From assembly GCF_900177725.1 (NCBI RefSeq), contig NZ_FXAT01000002.1, positions 124,001 through 188,000 of the forward strand: a DNA stretch of 64,000 nucleotides, given 5' to 3'. The stretch is from Paraburkholderia susongensis (lineage in GTDB: Bacteria; Pseudomonadota; Gammaproteobacteria; Burkholderiales; Burkholderiaceae). The translations under genes and the position numbers were made by a program. The notes beneath the pieces are model-generated. The model made no database searches and was not told the origin of the DNA. It saw nothing but the letters and a program-made list of their open reading frames with translations. Below are positions 35,504 through 45,370 of this stretch, in pieces. The number at the start of each line of letters is the position of its first letter. Within the stretch, counting starts at the first letter, position 1.

Positions 35504-36643
35504 ATGACTGCCAGCGCATTGCCCCTCGCGCCCTCTCACTCCCGCATCGTGCAGCTCGACGGCCTGCGCGCGATCGCCGTGCTCGCGGTGTTCGCGCAGC
35601 ACGCGTTGAAAGCGCCGCTGTGGATGGGCGTCGATCTGTTTTTTGTTCTGAGCGGCTTTCTGATCAGCGGCATCCTGCTCGATCGCAAGACGCGTCAGCA
35701 GTCGTATTTCAGGTACTTTTATGCGCGCCGCGCGCGGCGCATCCTGCCGCCCTACATCCTGCTGATGGTCGTCTCGTCGATCCTGTTCGGCCTCGCGTGG
35801 GCGCAGCATTGGTACTGGTATGCGTTTTTCGCGACCAATATCGGCGACGCGCTCAATCAGAGCGGCCACGACAGTCTCAACGTGCTGTGGTCGCTCGCGG
35901 TCGAAGAGCAGTTCTACATCTTCTGGCCGTTCGTGATCCTGCTCGTGCCCGAGCGTCTGCTCGGCTACGTCGCGGCCGCCCTGATCGTGCTCGTGCCGGT
36001 GCTGCGCGCGGTCGCGACGCCGTGGTTCGATTCGTTCTGGCCGATCTACTACCTGACGCCGTTCCGCATGGACCTGCTCGCGGCGGGCGCGCTGCTCGCC
36101 GTCGCGCTGCGGCGTGACCGCAATGCGCTCGAACCGTTCAAGGGCCTTGCGGTGCTCGGACTGCTTGCCTCGCTCGCGGTGCTGGCATGGCTGCATCTGC
36201 ACTTCCCGCGTTTTCGCGCGGCGAACACGCCGCTCTCGAATGCAGGGCTCTACAGCGTGTCGCTGGTGCTGTGCACGTCCATCGTCGTGATCGCGCTGCA
36301 AAGCAAGGGCATCGTCAAACGGCTGCTGTGCAATCGCGTGCTCGTTTATATCGGCACGATCAGCTACACGATTTACCTGATTCACCTGAGCGTGCTGTAC
36401 ATGGTGTGGCCGCTGCATCTGAATCGCTATCTGAGCGCGGCGGTTGCACTCGCGATCACGCTCGTGTACGCGAGCGTGACCTGGTTCGCGTTCGAGAAGC
36501 GGCTGATTTTCGGTGCGCGCGGCAAGGCGAACCTGCAGAGCCAGCAGACGCAGACGCACGCGCATGTGTCCACCGCGGCAATGAGCGGTGGCGCGAAGGC
36601 CAGCGCCAACGTCGTGCGGCAGGCGCCGCAAAGCCGCGCGTGA
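35504..36643 (+). CDS. bceO: Membrane acyltransferase of the polysaccharide cluster (OafA-like)
   Basis: A 379-residue acyltransferase-3 protein with about ten membrane segments. RIVQLDGLRAIAVLAVFAQH carries the catalytic His and precedes MGVDLFFVLSGFLISGIL. FYARRARRILPPYI and SLAVEEQFYIFWPFVI are standard family blocks. The ATG at 35504 is chosen because the first family residues follow it; upstream codons have no support. It is followed 8 bp later by an SGNH hydrolase gene and then gmd. By position it corresponds to bceO. The acceptor sugar is unknown. Confidence 0.82.
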   Translation: MTASALPLAPSHSRIVQLDGLRAIAVLAVFAQHALKAPLWMGVDLFFVLSGFLISGILLDRKTRQQSYFRYFYARRARRILPPYILLMVVSSILFGLAWAQHWYWYAFFATNIGDALNQSGHDSLNVLWSLAVEEQFYIFWPFVILLVPERLLGYVAAALIVLVPVLRAVATPWFDSFWPIYYLTPFRMDLLAAGALLAVALRRDRNALEPFKGLAVLGLLASLAVLAWLHLHFPRFRAANTPLSNAGLYSVSLVLCTSIVVIALQSKGIVKRLLCNRVLVYIGTISYTIYLIHLSVLYMVWPLHLNRYLSAAVALAITLVYASVTWFAFEKRLIFGARGKANLQSQQTQTHAHVSTAAMSGGAKASANVVRQAPQSRA

Positions 36644-36651
36644 GGTCGCTC

Positions 36652-37464
36652 ATGAAGTCGCTCACGACCCGCCGGCACCGCATCGCCGCCTGCGTGCTGG
36701 GCGCTGTGTCGACGCTGGCGACTCTGGCGATGCTTGCACCCGCAAGCTGCGAGGCCAATGCGGATGCCCGGCCGCTGATGCAGCCGCAAGCGCGGGAACA
36801 AGCTCAGCAACAAGCGCAAGTGCTGATCGACGCCTACGGCGATTCGACCACGCTCGGCATTACCTGCAGCGACGGCCATTGCGGTCCGCAAGCGCGCAAC
36901 GCGGTGACCTATCTGCAGGACGACTTGCAGGCGCATTACGGCGAGCGCGTGCGCGTCGCGAACTACGGCGTCGGCGGCACGATGGCAACGCAACTGCGCG
37001 ACGGCAACGGCCATCGCCAAACCAGCCGCAAACCGGAATCCACCGCCGGTCTGCCCTGGCGCGAACGCCTCGCCGCGTCGCCCGCGCAGATCGTGTTGAT
37101 CAACTACGGCATCAACGAAGTGATGCAGAACCAGACGCCCGAGCAGTTCTACGCGGCCGAAACGGCGCTCGTGCAAACCGCGCGCGCACTCGGCAAGGAG
37201 CCTGTTTTGCAGACCTCGAACCCGATGCCCGACAACCGCCTCAACGCGCGGCTCGCCACGATGGTCGCGATGACGCGGCGTGTCGCTGCCGAGCAGCAGG
37301 TACCGCTCGTCGATCAATTCGCTTATGTGAGCAGCGTGCCGGACTGGAAGACGCTGATGTCCGACGGCGCGCATCCGAAGCCCGATCTCTACCGGTTGAA
37401 GGCCGCCCAGGATTATCAGGTCGTCGAACCGATGGTGCAGCGGCTACTCGATGGCGTGCATTGA
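36652..37464 (+). CDS. Exported SGNH/GDSL hydrolase
   Basis: A 270-residue protein. A signal peptide of about 35 residues is followed by SGNH blocks: block I IDAYGDSTTLG with nucleophile Ser65, block II NYGVGGTMATQL, block III INYGINE and block V SDGAHPKPD with Asp238 and His241. The complete triad suggests an active periplasmic esterase or acyltransferase. It lies 8 bp after the acyltransferase gene and 84 bp before gmd on the same strand, so it probably adjusts acyl groups on the polysaccharide. GAGG precedes the ATG. Confidence 0.85.
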   Translation: MKSLTTRRHRIAACVLGAVSTLATLAMLAPASCEANADARPLMQPQAREQAQQQAQVLIDAYGDSTTLGITCSDGHCGPQARNAVTYLQDDLQAHYGERVRVANYGVGGTMATQLRDGNGHRQTSRKPESTAGLPWRERLAASPAQIVLINYGINEVMQNQTPEQFYAAETALVQTARALGKEPVLQTSNPMPDNRLNARLATMVAMTRRVAAEQQVPLVDQFAYVSSVPDWKTLMSDGAHPKPDLYRLKAAQDYQVVEPMVQRLLDGVH

Positions 37465-37530
37465 AACGTTTTTTTTCGCGCGCTTCGCAGAACCCGGCTC
37501 ATGCAGCCGGCGCGCAGTTTTTTCTTTTGA

Positions 37531-38592
<1,062 letters not shown>

Positions 38593-38603
38593 TACGGCAT
38601 GGG

Positions 38604-38633
38604 TGTGCGGCGGCGCTTAACGCGGGCCGCACA
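38604..38633. terminator. Hairpin between convergent gmd and COG4705 genes
   Basis: TGTGCGGC and GCCGCACA are perfect 8-nt arms with a 14-nt loop, 12 nt after the gmd stop. There is no T-run, so it may be a weak or bidirectional terminator. Confidence 0.5.
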
Positions 38634-38659
38634 GAGGGTGCGGCTGTCTGGAACTTCAA

Positions 38660-39418
38660 TCAGTGAGCGGCCTTTGCTGCTCTTTGCCTGAAGACCATCA
38701 AACTGGTCAGGATGAAGCCGAGAAGCGCAATCGAAGCGGCATAACGGTTCATCGCCAGACCGCCATGGTCGATTGGCTTGTCGAGGAAGTCTCCCAGCGC
38801 CGCCCCGAGCGGACGAGTCAGAATGAACGCGGCCCAGAAGAGTATCGTCGATGAGATGTTGGTCCAATAGTGCGCAACAACGAGCACCAGCAGCAGGCCA
38901 CCGAAAACAATGGCTGCGCCGCTGTAGCCGAGCGCAACCGTGTCAGCAGTCCAGTCGCCCAGCGCGGTGCCGAGCGTCTGGGAAAACATGATCGTCACCC
39001 AGTAAAACATCTCGGCCTTGGGCGAAGATACAGTGGTCACCGATACCGAACCCATCACCTTGTACCAGGTGAAGAGCGAGCCCAGCAGCAATACGAGAAG
39101 GATCGTACTTCCGCCCGCGTAGCCGATCCCGAGAGACCGGTCGGCAAAGTCGGCGAGCGTCGTACCGACTGTCGTTGTGGAGACGATGGTTACCCAGTAA
39201 AGAAGCGGATTAAACCGGTTCGCCCGAATCTGGGCGCTGACAGCGACGACGAATATCACCGCGAAAATGATCGTGGCGACAAGGTAGCCCAGATTCATCG
39301 ACATCGAGACTGCATCTCCGCCAGTCTCGCCTAGTGTCGTCGCTGCGATCTTGACGATCCAGAAACCAAGCGTGACCTCGGGCACCTTGGTCATCGCCAT
39401 GTGTTTGGTTGTGTCCAT
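38660..39418 (-). CDS. COG4705 integral membrane protein with four DUF347 repeats
   Basis: A 252-residue polytopic protein with four related repeats of about 60 residues. Each has an aromatic-W-(V/A) start and a T-L/V-G-x-x-x-x-D core: FWIVKIAATTLGETGGD, YWVTIVSTTTVGTTLAD, YWVTIMFSQTLGTALGD and FWAAFILTRPLGAALGD. The family's function is not established; the repeated acidic residues in membrane segments suggest ion or small-molecule movement. It is inserted between gmd and the bceB-K operon on its own promoter. A PmrA/QseB-like box lies about 150 bp upstream. GC content is a little lower than in the bce genes. Confidence 0.8.
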   Translation of the reverse strand: MDTTKHMAMTKVPEVTLGFWIVKIAATTLGETGGDAVSMSMNLGYLVATIIFAVIFVVAVSAQIRANRFNPLLYWVTIVSTTTVGTTLADFADRSLGIGYAGGSTILLVLLLGSLFTWYKVMGSVSVTTVSSPKAEMFYWVTIMFSQTLGTALGDWTADTVALGYSGAAIVFGGLLLVLVVAHYWTNISSTILFWAAFILTRPLGAALGDFLDKPIDHGGLAMNRYAASIALLGFILTSLMVFRQRAAKAAH

Positions 39419-39746
39419 ATTCCCTCATGCAGGCAGTCCAGGAGTCCCGTCACCGTCATGCAGAGACGCGGCGCTGAAAGCGCAAACATCGCGTCTTCGT
39501 CGCAATGTGGGACATCCCGTTAAGAAAAGTAAGCCAACGTTGGGTTTTAGTGTGCAGGACGCGTCCTTAAGAAAACCTTACGCGCGACCGTGCTTTCCTG
39601 CGAAAGCGCACGCGGGCGGCCTATGAACCTGGATCCGGCAGTTGAGACGCGCAAAATCGTTCGAGACTCAGACGTCCACCTACCATTGTCATTGAACGCT
39701 CATCGTCCTAGTATTTGACGCGATTGCCGCGCAACTCTCGGGAGAG
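39419..39746. other. Intergenic region between COG4705 and VOC genes
   Basis: 328 bp between divergent genes, with no gene seen. It contains two related response-regulator-like motifs (about 39519-39533 and 39566-39582). Confidence 0.5.
39566..39582. promoter_or_regulatory. PmrA/QseB-type response-regulator box
   Basis: CTTAAG-AAAAC-CTTACG matches the direct-repeat consensus YTTAAK-N5-YTTAAK of PmrA/QseB family regulators with one deviation. A degenerate relative (GTTAAG-AAAA-GTAAG) is 40 bp away. It could control the COG4705 gene, the VOC gene, or both. Confidence 0.4.
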
Positions 39747-40130
39747 ATGACGATGAAGTGGAAACCTGAAAACTATCCGTCGATGAGCCCGTATCTCATC
39801 TGCTCAGACGGGGACGCGTTGATTGGGTTTGTCGAACAGGTGTTCGGCGGGGTGCTCGTGCGCCGCTTTGATCGGCCGGATGGCTCGCTGATGCACGCGG
39901 AGCTCAGGATCGATGACAGCGTATTGATGCTGGGTGGTGGCGCCACATCCGCTCACTCGGCCGCGCCGCATATCCACCTCTATGTGCCGGATGTCATGGC
40001 GGCCTTCGATCGTGCTGTCGCGGCCGGGGCGACTGTCGTCCAGGAGCCGCAGCGAAAGCGGGCGGACGACGATTTGCGTGGCGGCGTTCAGGACTCGTCG
40101 GGAACGACCTGGTGGATTGCCTCGCAGTAG
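39747..40130 (+). CDS. VOC-family (glyoxalase/PhnB-like) protein
   Basis: A 127-residue protein with two beta-alpha-beta-beta-beta modules: MSPYLICSDGDALIGFVEQV, then MHAELRIDDSVLMLGG, APHIHLYVPDVMAAFDRAV and GGVQDSSGTTWWIAS. The start has GGGAGAG just upstream. Potential metal ligands (His in MHAELR, His in HIHLYV) are visible, but the terminal GHRW/E-type ligand is replaced by TTWWIA, so catalytic ability is uncertain. It has no evident link to polysaccharide synthesis and shares an inserted block with the COG4705 gene. Confidence 0.8.
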   Translation: MTMKWKPENYPSMSPYLICSDGDALIGFVEQVFGGVLVRRFDRPDGSLMHAELRIDDSVLMLGGGATSAHSAAPHIHLYVPDVMAAFDRAVAAGATVVQEPQRKRADDDLRGGVQDSSGTTWWIASQ

Positions 40131-40254
40131 CTGTGGCGAATCCCAAGGGGACCGAGCGCGAACGACCGCCTCGCGGTCATTCGCACAAGCCTGTCGCGGA
40201 GATTGAGCGTCGGAGTACGTAAAAGTCCGAATCTCGAGGACACCCCGCGTCGCC

Positions 40255-41421
40255 TCAGTGCATTGCGTCGCCCGCAATCGCCTCTGCATACACGGCCGCG
40301 ACGCGCTTCGCGATCACCGAGTTGTCGAAATTCTCGCGCGCGTAGCGGCGGCACGCATCCGCGTCCGGCAATTTCAGCGTGCCGTTCAACGCGCGGGAGA
40401 GTCCGTCGGCAATCGCCTGCGCGCCCGTCTGCGGCAGCACCAGATCCGGCGACAGCCCCGCCACCGCCTCGGGCAAGCCGCCCACGGGCGTGACCAGCAC
40501 CGGCGTGCCCGAGGCCAGCGACTCCACCGTAATCAGCCCGAAGCCTTCGAGCGCGACCGTCGGCACGATGCTGATATTGGCCGCGCGGTACAACGCGGCG
40601 AGATGCTGATCGGGCACGAAGCCGAGCAGCTTCACGTTGTGTTCCAGCCCCGCCTCGCTGATGCGCGCCTGCAACTCGGCTTCGAGCCGCCCCTTGCCCG
40701 CGATCAGCAGCAGCACGTCGGGAGCCTCGCGCTTGATGAGCTTCACCGCATCGATCAGGTCCTCCAGCCCCATGCGGCGCACGAGACGCCGCACCGCGAG
40801 CACGATCGGCCGGTCCTGCGGCAACTGCAGCCGCAGGCGCGCTTCGGCCTGCGTGATCGGCAGATTGAACTGCTCGACGTCGACACAGCCCGGCACCACG
40901 CGTACGCGCTCCGGCGAGATCCGGTAGCGCGACGTGAGAATCTTGCCGAATGCCTCGGACAGCACGATGAGCCGCGACGAGCGCGCATAGACCGATTGCT
41001 CGAGATAGCGCTTCGCGCGCTGGCCGAGCGAATCGGCGCCTTCGACGTGGCTCTCGTCGGCCCACGGCCCCTGAAAATGCGAGACCTGCGGAATGCCGCG
41101 CGTCACGTCGAGCCCCGGAAACGTATAGAGCGCGAAGTGCGATGAAATCACGTCCGGCCGCGACGCGCGGATTTCCTGGCGCAACGCGCGGCGTGCCGCC
41201 ATGAGCCGCAGCGGCAGCGATTGCGCGGCGGAGCCGAAACCGTTGATGGCGCCATCCGTGTCGGCGGCGACTTTCGGCGAACCGGCCACGACGCCGCGCA
41301 CCGCGACGCCCGCGCCGGGCAGCGCGCCGACCAGCGAGTAGTACATGCGGTCGAGGCCGCCCGCGCGTTCCGGGAACCAGTGCATCCCGATCTGGAGTGA
41401 TTTGATTGAACCTGTCGTCAT
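40255..41421 (-). CDS. bceK: GT4 glycosyltransferase BceK-like
   Basis: A 388-residue GT-B transferase: GMHWFPERAGGLDRMYYSLV at the N-terminus, SHFQGPWADESHVEG in the middle and the donor site VALEGFGLITVESLASGTPV (E-x7-E). It would add one sugar to the lipid-linked unit in the cytoplasm. The start at 41421 (MTTGSIKSL) is chosen; the frame is open farther upstream only inside bceJ. It is the last gene of the bceB-K operon, 50 bp after bceJ. Linkage and donor cannot be read from the sequence. Confidence 0.86.
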   Translation of the reverse strand: MTTGSIKSLQIGMHWFPERAGGLDRMYYSLVGALPGAGVAVRGVVAGSPKVAADTDGAINGFGSAAQSLPLRLMAARRALRQEIRASRPDVISSHFALYTFPGLDVTRGIPQVSHFQGPWADESHVEGADSLGQRAKRYLEQSVYARSSRLIVLSEAFGKILTSRYRISPERVRVVPGCVDVEQFNLPITQAEARLRLQLPQDRPIVLAVRRLVRRMGLEDLIDAVKLIKREAPDVLLLIAGKGRLEAELQARISEAGLEHNVKLLGFVPDQHLAALYRAANISIVPTVALEGFGLITVESLASGTPVLVTPVGGLPEAVAGLSPDLVLPQTGAQAIADGLSRALNGTLKLPDADACRRYARENFDNSVIAKRVAAVYAEAIAGDAMH

Positions 41422-41471
41422 GATTGTTTGCCCCTGTGCGTTGCCTGGCGAATGTTTCGAATGCCGCGATC

Positions 41472-42701
41472 TCATTCCACGCTTTTCTGCCCGGCCAGAT
41501 GGTTCAGTGTGAGCGCGTCGTTCTGCGAGACGGCCGATGTTTCCGCCTGGCTGAGCCGGCGGTTTTCCTGCTGCCCGGCCAGTTGCCGGTACAGCGCGAT
41601 GTATTGCGCGGCCATCCGCGCCCAGCCGAAGCCGGTCGCGAGCTCGCTCGCGGCGCGGCCCATCGCGCGGCGCCTGGTGTCGTCGGAGGCGAGTTGCGTG
41701 ACCGCGCCGGCGAGCGCCTTCGGATCGTCGGGATCGTCGAGCACGATGCCGCAATCGGGCGTGATGATCTCGGCGCCGCCCGCAGTACGCGCGGTCACGA
41801 CCGGCAGGCCCGCGGCCATCGCTTCGAGCAGCGACAGGCTCATTGCTTCGTAGCGCGAAGGAAATACGAATGCATCGACCGAATGCATCAGTACCGGCAT
41901 CTCCTTCACGAGCCCGAGAAAATGCACACGATGCGCGATGCCGAGCGCCTTTGCTTCGTCCGGATACGGGCTGCCCGGCAGAAAGCCCGCCACCGCGATC
42001 TGCACGTGTTCGGGCAGGTGCTTGAGCGCGGCGAGCACGGTGCCGAGATTCTTGCGCGGCGTGCGCAGATCGCCGACGAACAGCAGCAGAAACGCGTCCG
42101 CAGGCAGGCCAAAGCGCTGGCGATCGCCGCTCGCCGCCGCGAAGCCCTGCGTATCGACGCCGTTGTAGATCACGTCGACGCGGTTTTCCGGCGTAAGACC
42201 GATCGCGAGGATTTCGTCGGCGACCTTCTGCGACACGGCGGTTATCACCTTCGAGCGCCGGTACGCCCAGCGTTCGAGCAGCGCATTGCAGCGCGTATAG
42301 ACCGACTGATACGCGGACCACACACCCTTCGTGAGTCCGAACGGATAGTACTTGCTGCCGAACCAGCCGCTATGCACGAAGTGCGACGTGTTGACGTCCG
42401 CCGGCATCCACGTGATGAAGCCGTTCACGTGCAGCACGTCGTATTCGCGGCGATGCGCGCGCAGCCACAGCGCGCTCTTGAATGCGAACACCTGCTGGCG
42501 CAGCAGATTGGTCGGCCACCAGTGGCCGATTTTCACCGGCGCCCATTGCACGTTCGGATGCGCGAGCAGGTCAGGCGCAACGTGCGACGCCACCAGCGTC
42601 ACGCCGATGTTCTCGGCGAGCGCCGCGCTCGCGATCTCGTGGTTGACGCGCCCCTGGCCGTCGTTATGGCGCACTACGTGCGTGACAATGGCGACTCTCA
42701 A
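41472..42701 (-). CDS. bceJ: GT4 glycosyltransferase BceJ-like
   Basis: A 409-residue GT-B transferase starting MRVAIVTHVVRHNDGQGRVN. The C-terminal domain has LLFVGDLRTPRKNL and the donor site PSRYEAMSLSLLEAMAAGLP (E-x7-E). It overlaps the stop of the polymerase gene bceI by 4 nt (ATGA), so the two are translationally coupled. By order it is bceJ of cepacian cluster I. It acts on the cytoplasmic lipid-linked intermediate; donor sugar unknown. Confidence 0.88.
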   Translation of the reverse strand: MRVAIVTHVVRHNDGQGRVNHEIASAALAENIGVTLVASHVAPDLLAHPNVQWAPVKIGHWWPTNLLRQQVFAFKSALWLRAHRREYDVLHVNGFITWMPADVNTSHFVHSGWFGSKYYPFGLTKGVWSAYQSVYTRCNALLERWAYRRSKVITAVSQKVADEILAIGLTPENRVDVIYNGVDTQGFAAASGDRQRFGLPADAFLLLFVGDLRTPRKNLGTVLAALKHLPEHVQIAVAGFLPGSPYPDEAKALGIAHRVHFLGLVKEMPVLMHSVDAFVFPSRYEAMSLSLLEAMAAGLPVVTARTAGGAEIITPDCGIVLDDPDDPKALAGAVTQLASDDTRRRAMGRAASELATGFGWARMAAQYIALYRQLAGQQENRRLSQAETSAVSQNDALTLNHLAGQKSVE

Positions 42702-44200
42702 TGCGTGCCTCCGTGACTAAATAGCGTGCGTCTGCGGCTCATCTTCTTGTAGTGGGCCGCGGAAAGAATCGAAAAAACACCCATGAAAAGCAGCAGGCCG
42801 CCGGTGCCGACCAGTGAGTTCGTGAACACGAGCATCGCGAAGGTCGCGAGACTGAGACTCAGGCACGCGGACACGAACTTGTCGTCCTTCAGCCGGAACG
42901 ACGCGAGCACGGCGCGCACCAGCAGCCACACGATGCCGGACATATAGAGCAGCGTGCCGGGCCAGCCGAGCACGAACGGAATGTTCATCACGCCGCTGTC
43001 GAAGTTGCCGTACTGACCGAGCTGGCCGCCGTCGCTCGAGAGCTTGGTCGAGGTGCCGGTCGCGCCCATGCCTTCGCCGGACACATCGGTAAACGCGGTC
43101 TTCGCGAAGGTCGCGTAGAACTCGTTGCGCGCCGCGTAGCTCTGGTCGTCATGCAGGTTGACGATCGTGTCGAGGCGCGCCTGCATGCGCTCGGCCACCG
43201 GCCCGACCGCGAGCAGCGGCACGCACAGGCCGGCGAGCAGCACCGCGCTCGCGACGATGCGCACGCGCACCTTGTTGTTCGACTTCACCAGTTGAATCAG
43301 CAGCGCGATGACCCAGCCGCCCCACGTCGAGCGCACGAGGCTCAAGGCGAACGCGAAGAAGCCGAGCGCGGCGGCGATCCAGCGCACGCGATGCGTCGCC
43401 GCCATCACGAAGACCATCGCGCCCATCATCGCGAACGCGAACGGCCCCGACGAATTCATCGTGCTGAACACGCGCACGCCCATCGGCACGGGGTCGCCCT
43501 GCGAGTTCATCTGCGAGCCGAGCATCCATAGCGCGTCCCACTGCGGCATGATGAAAAACTGGATCAGGCCGTAGCCGCCCATCACGAGCATGCCCCAGAT
43601 GAAGGTGTTGACGATCGTGTCGCGATACTGCGGATACTGGCGCGTGTTCGCCATGATGTGAAAGCCGATCAGGATCGGATAGAGCCAGTTCGCGAGGTCG
43701 TAGGTCGCCGCGAGCGGCCCGCTCGACATCACGCCGATCAGGAACGCGTAGATGAGGCCGAGCAGGATCAGCAGCACCGGCAAGCCGCGACGCTGCGCAA
43801 GCAGCCGGTAGTAGCGCAGCAGCGACAGTCCGCTGATCATCGTGACCGCGAGCGGCGCGACCTGGATCAGGCTCGTCGGCGTGAACGCGCCTTTGGACCA
43901 GTCGGCGAGACGCCGCACTTCGGGGCTCAGGAACCACAGCCACCACATGAAGCCGACATAGCGCGCCGGGCTCTTGAAGTAGAGCCACAGGCCCGTGAGC
44001 ACCGCGAGCACCGGAAACGCGAGGGTGAGCACGGTGCCCTGATGCGCGATGATCAGGACCGCCGTGATGAGCCACAGCAGCAGCGGCGGCAGCCATTCCT
44101 GCGGACTGCTGGAGAAGAGCCCCCCTGCAGCGCGTTTTGCGGCGCGAGCGTTGCTTGCGCCGTTGGGCTGCACGGGGCTCGCGCGCGGAATCGTCGACAT
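42698..44200 (-). CDS. bceI: Wzy-type polysaccharide polymerase (O-antigen ligase-like)
   Basis: A 500-residue membrane protein with about 11-12 segments and a long central loop. An N-terminal cytoplasmic stretch (about 35 residues) precedes PPLLLWLITAVLIIAHQG. The region VFSTMNSSGPFAFAMMGAM and SLVRSTWGGWVIALLIQL resemble the Wzy_C core of O-antigen polymerases/ligases; Arg and Trp residues there are typical. It would link repeat units in the periplasm. It starts 3 bp after bceH and overlaps bceJ. Sequence conservation in this family is low, so operon position carries much of the call. Confidence 0.85.
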   Translation of the reverse strand: MSTIPRASPVQPNGASNARAAKRAAGGLFSSSPQEWLPPLLLWLITAVLIIAHQGTVLTLAFPVLAVLTGLWLYFKSPARYVGFMWWLWFLSPEVRRLADWSKGAFTPTSLIQVAPLAVTMISGLSLLRYYRLLAQRRGLPVLLILLGLIYAFLIGVMSSGPLAATYDLANWLYPILIGFHIMANTRQYPQYRDTIVNTFIWGMLVMGGYGLIQFFIMPQWDALWMLGSQMNSQGDPVPMGVRVFSTMNSSGPFAFAMMGAMVFVMAATHRVRWIAAALGFFAFALSLVRSTWGGWVIALLIQLVKSNNKVRVRIVASAVLLAGLCVPLLAVGPVAERMQARLDTIVNLHDDQSYAARNEFYATFAKTAFTDVSGEGMGATGTSTKLSSDGGQLGQYGNFDSGVMNIPFVLGWPGTLLYMSGIVWLLVRAVLASFRLKDDKFVSACLSLSLATFAMLVFTNSLVGTGGLLLFMGVFSILSAAHYKKMSRRRTLFSHGGTH

Positions 44201-44203
44201 CGT

Positions 44204-45370
44204 TTACAGACCTCCGCGCGATTCGCGCGCGTTCGCGCCGTGTTGGCCGTCGCGCTGTTGCTGCGCGCGGGCAGGCGCCTGCGCCTGCCCGCGCTCCTGC
44301 AGCATTTCCTGCGTGATTCTCACGTGCTGCATCGCATAGTGCTGCGTGGTCAGATCGCGCGCGAGCAAGCCAGCGGCGGCGGCCTGCGCCTGGCGCAGCG
44401 CCTGCGCCGGATTCGCGGCAAGCTGATCGATTGCGTCGCGCAGCGCCTGCGGGTCGAACGGCGGCACATAAGCGGCTTCGTCGGCGGGAAAGTAGTCCTG
44501 TAGCGCGCCGACGTCGGTCACCACCATCGGCTTGCCGACCGCCGCCGCTTCGAGCATCACGGTAATGCCCGACGCGTGCGAGTTCGGCCGCAGCGGCACG
44601 ACGATCACATCGGCCCAGTCGTACAGCTCGTGCTGCTTCTTGATGCCCGAGAACAACGCGATCTCGACATTCGCCGCGCGCAGCGACGCGGGAATGCGCC
44701 GCCGCGTCGCGAGCTTCACGGTGTAGCGCGGATCGTTGCCGAATGCCCTGATGAGCGTCTCCCAGTCGCGGTCGCGATCGTTGCCGATCGCCGCGATGCG
44801 CAGCGGCGTGCGCGGCACCCATTGCGTCGGCGCCTGCACGGGAAAATCGCGCGTGTTCAGGCCGTAGAGCAGCGGCGTCGCGTCGCGATTGAAGTAGCGC
44901 CGGCACAGTTCGGCGTTTTCGCTCGCGAGCGTGGTCAGACGATCCGCGCGCGTCATCAGCTTGCGGTAAAACCAGCTGCGCACGATGCCGTACGAAGGCC
45001 ACTTGTCGAGCAGCCACACGCTTTGCGCGAGCAGCAATGGTGACGCGCCCGCCCCCGCCTTGCGGCCGCACAGCAGCAGCATGAGCGCGGCGGACAGCCA
45101 CTCCTGTTCGGTGTGCGTCCAGATCACGTCCGAGCGCAGCATCTGCGCGCGATTGCGCCACGTGTGAATGAAATCGAAGCCGAGCGCGGCTTTCAGCGCG
45201 CGGCGCACGAGCCGCACCGGCCGGCTTTCGCGCGCGTCCTGCGAATAGCTCAGCGCAAACGCGTCGGACTCGGCATGATGATAGCCGTACAGGCAGCCGA
45301 TGTCGTCGCCCTGGCGATAAAAGCGCGGATCGGCGCCGTAAAACAGATGAACGTGAACTTTCGTACTCAT
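44204..45370 (-). CDS. bceH: GT4-like glycosyltransferase BceH-like
   Basis: A 388-residue glycosyltransferase: MSTKVHVHLFYGADPRFYRQ at the start, RIAAIGNDRDRDWETLIRAF opening the C-terminal Rossmann domain, and VVPLRPNSHASGITVMLEAA as donor site. The usual E-x7-E motif is reduced to a single Glu after GITVM. A Gln/Ala-rich tail (from about residue 355) follows the domain. Its start overlaps the bceG stop (ATGA). By order it is bceH. It is a cytoplasmic, membrane-associated step in repeat-unit assembly. Confidence 0.85.
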   Translation of the reverse strand: MSTKVHVHLFYGADPRFYRQGDDIGCLYGYHHAESDAFALSYSQDARESRPVRLVRRALKAALGFDFIHTWRNRAQMLRSDVIWTHTEQEWLSAALMLLLCGRKAGAGASPLLLAQSVWLLDKWPSYGIVRSWFYRKLMTRADRLTTLASENAELCRRYFNRDATPLLYGLNTRDFPVQAPTQWVPRTPLRIAAIGNDRDRDWETLIRAFGNDPRYTVKLATRRRIPASLRAANVEIALFSGIKKQHELYDWADVIVVPLRPNSHASGITVMLEAAAVGKPMVVTDVGALQDYFPADEAAYVPPFDPQALRDAIDQLAANPAQALRQAQAAAAGLLARDLTTQHYAMQHVRITQEMLQERGQAQAPARAQQQRDGQHGANARESRGGL

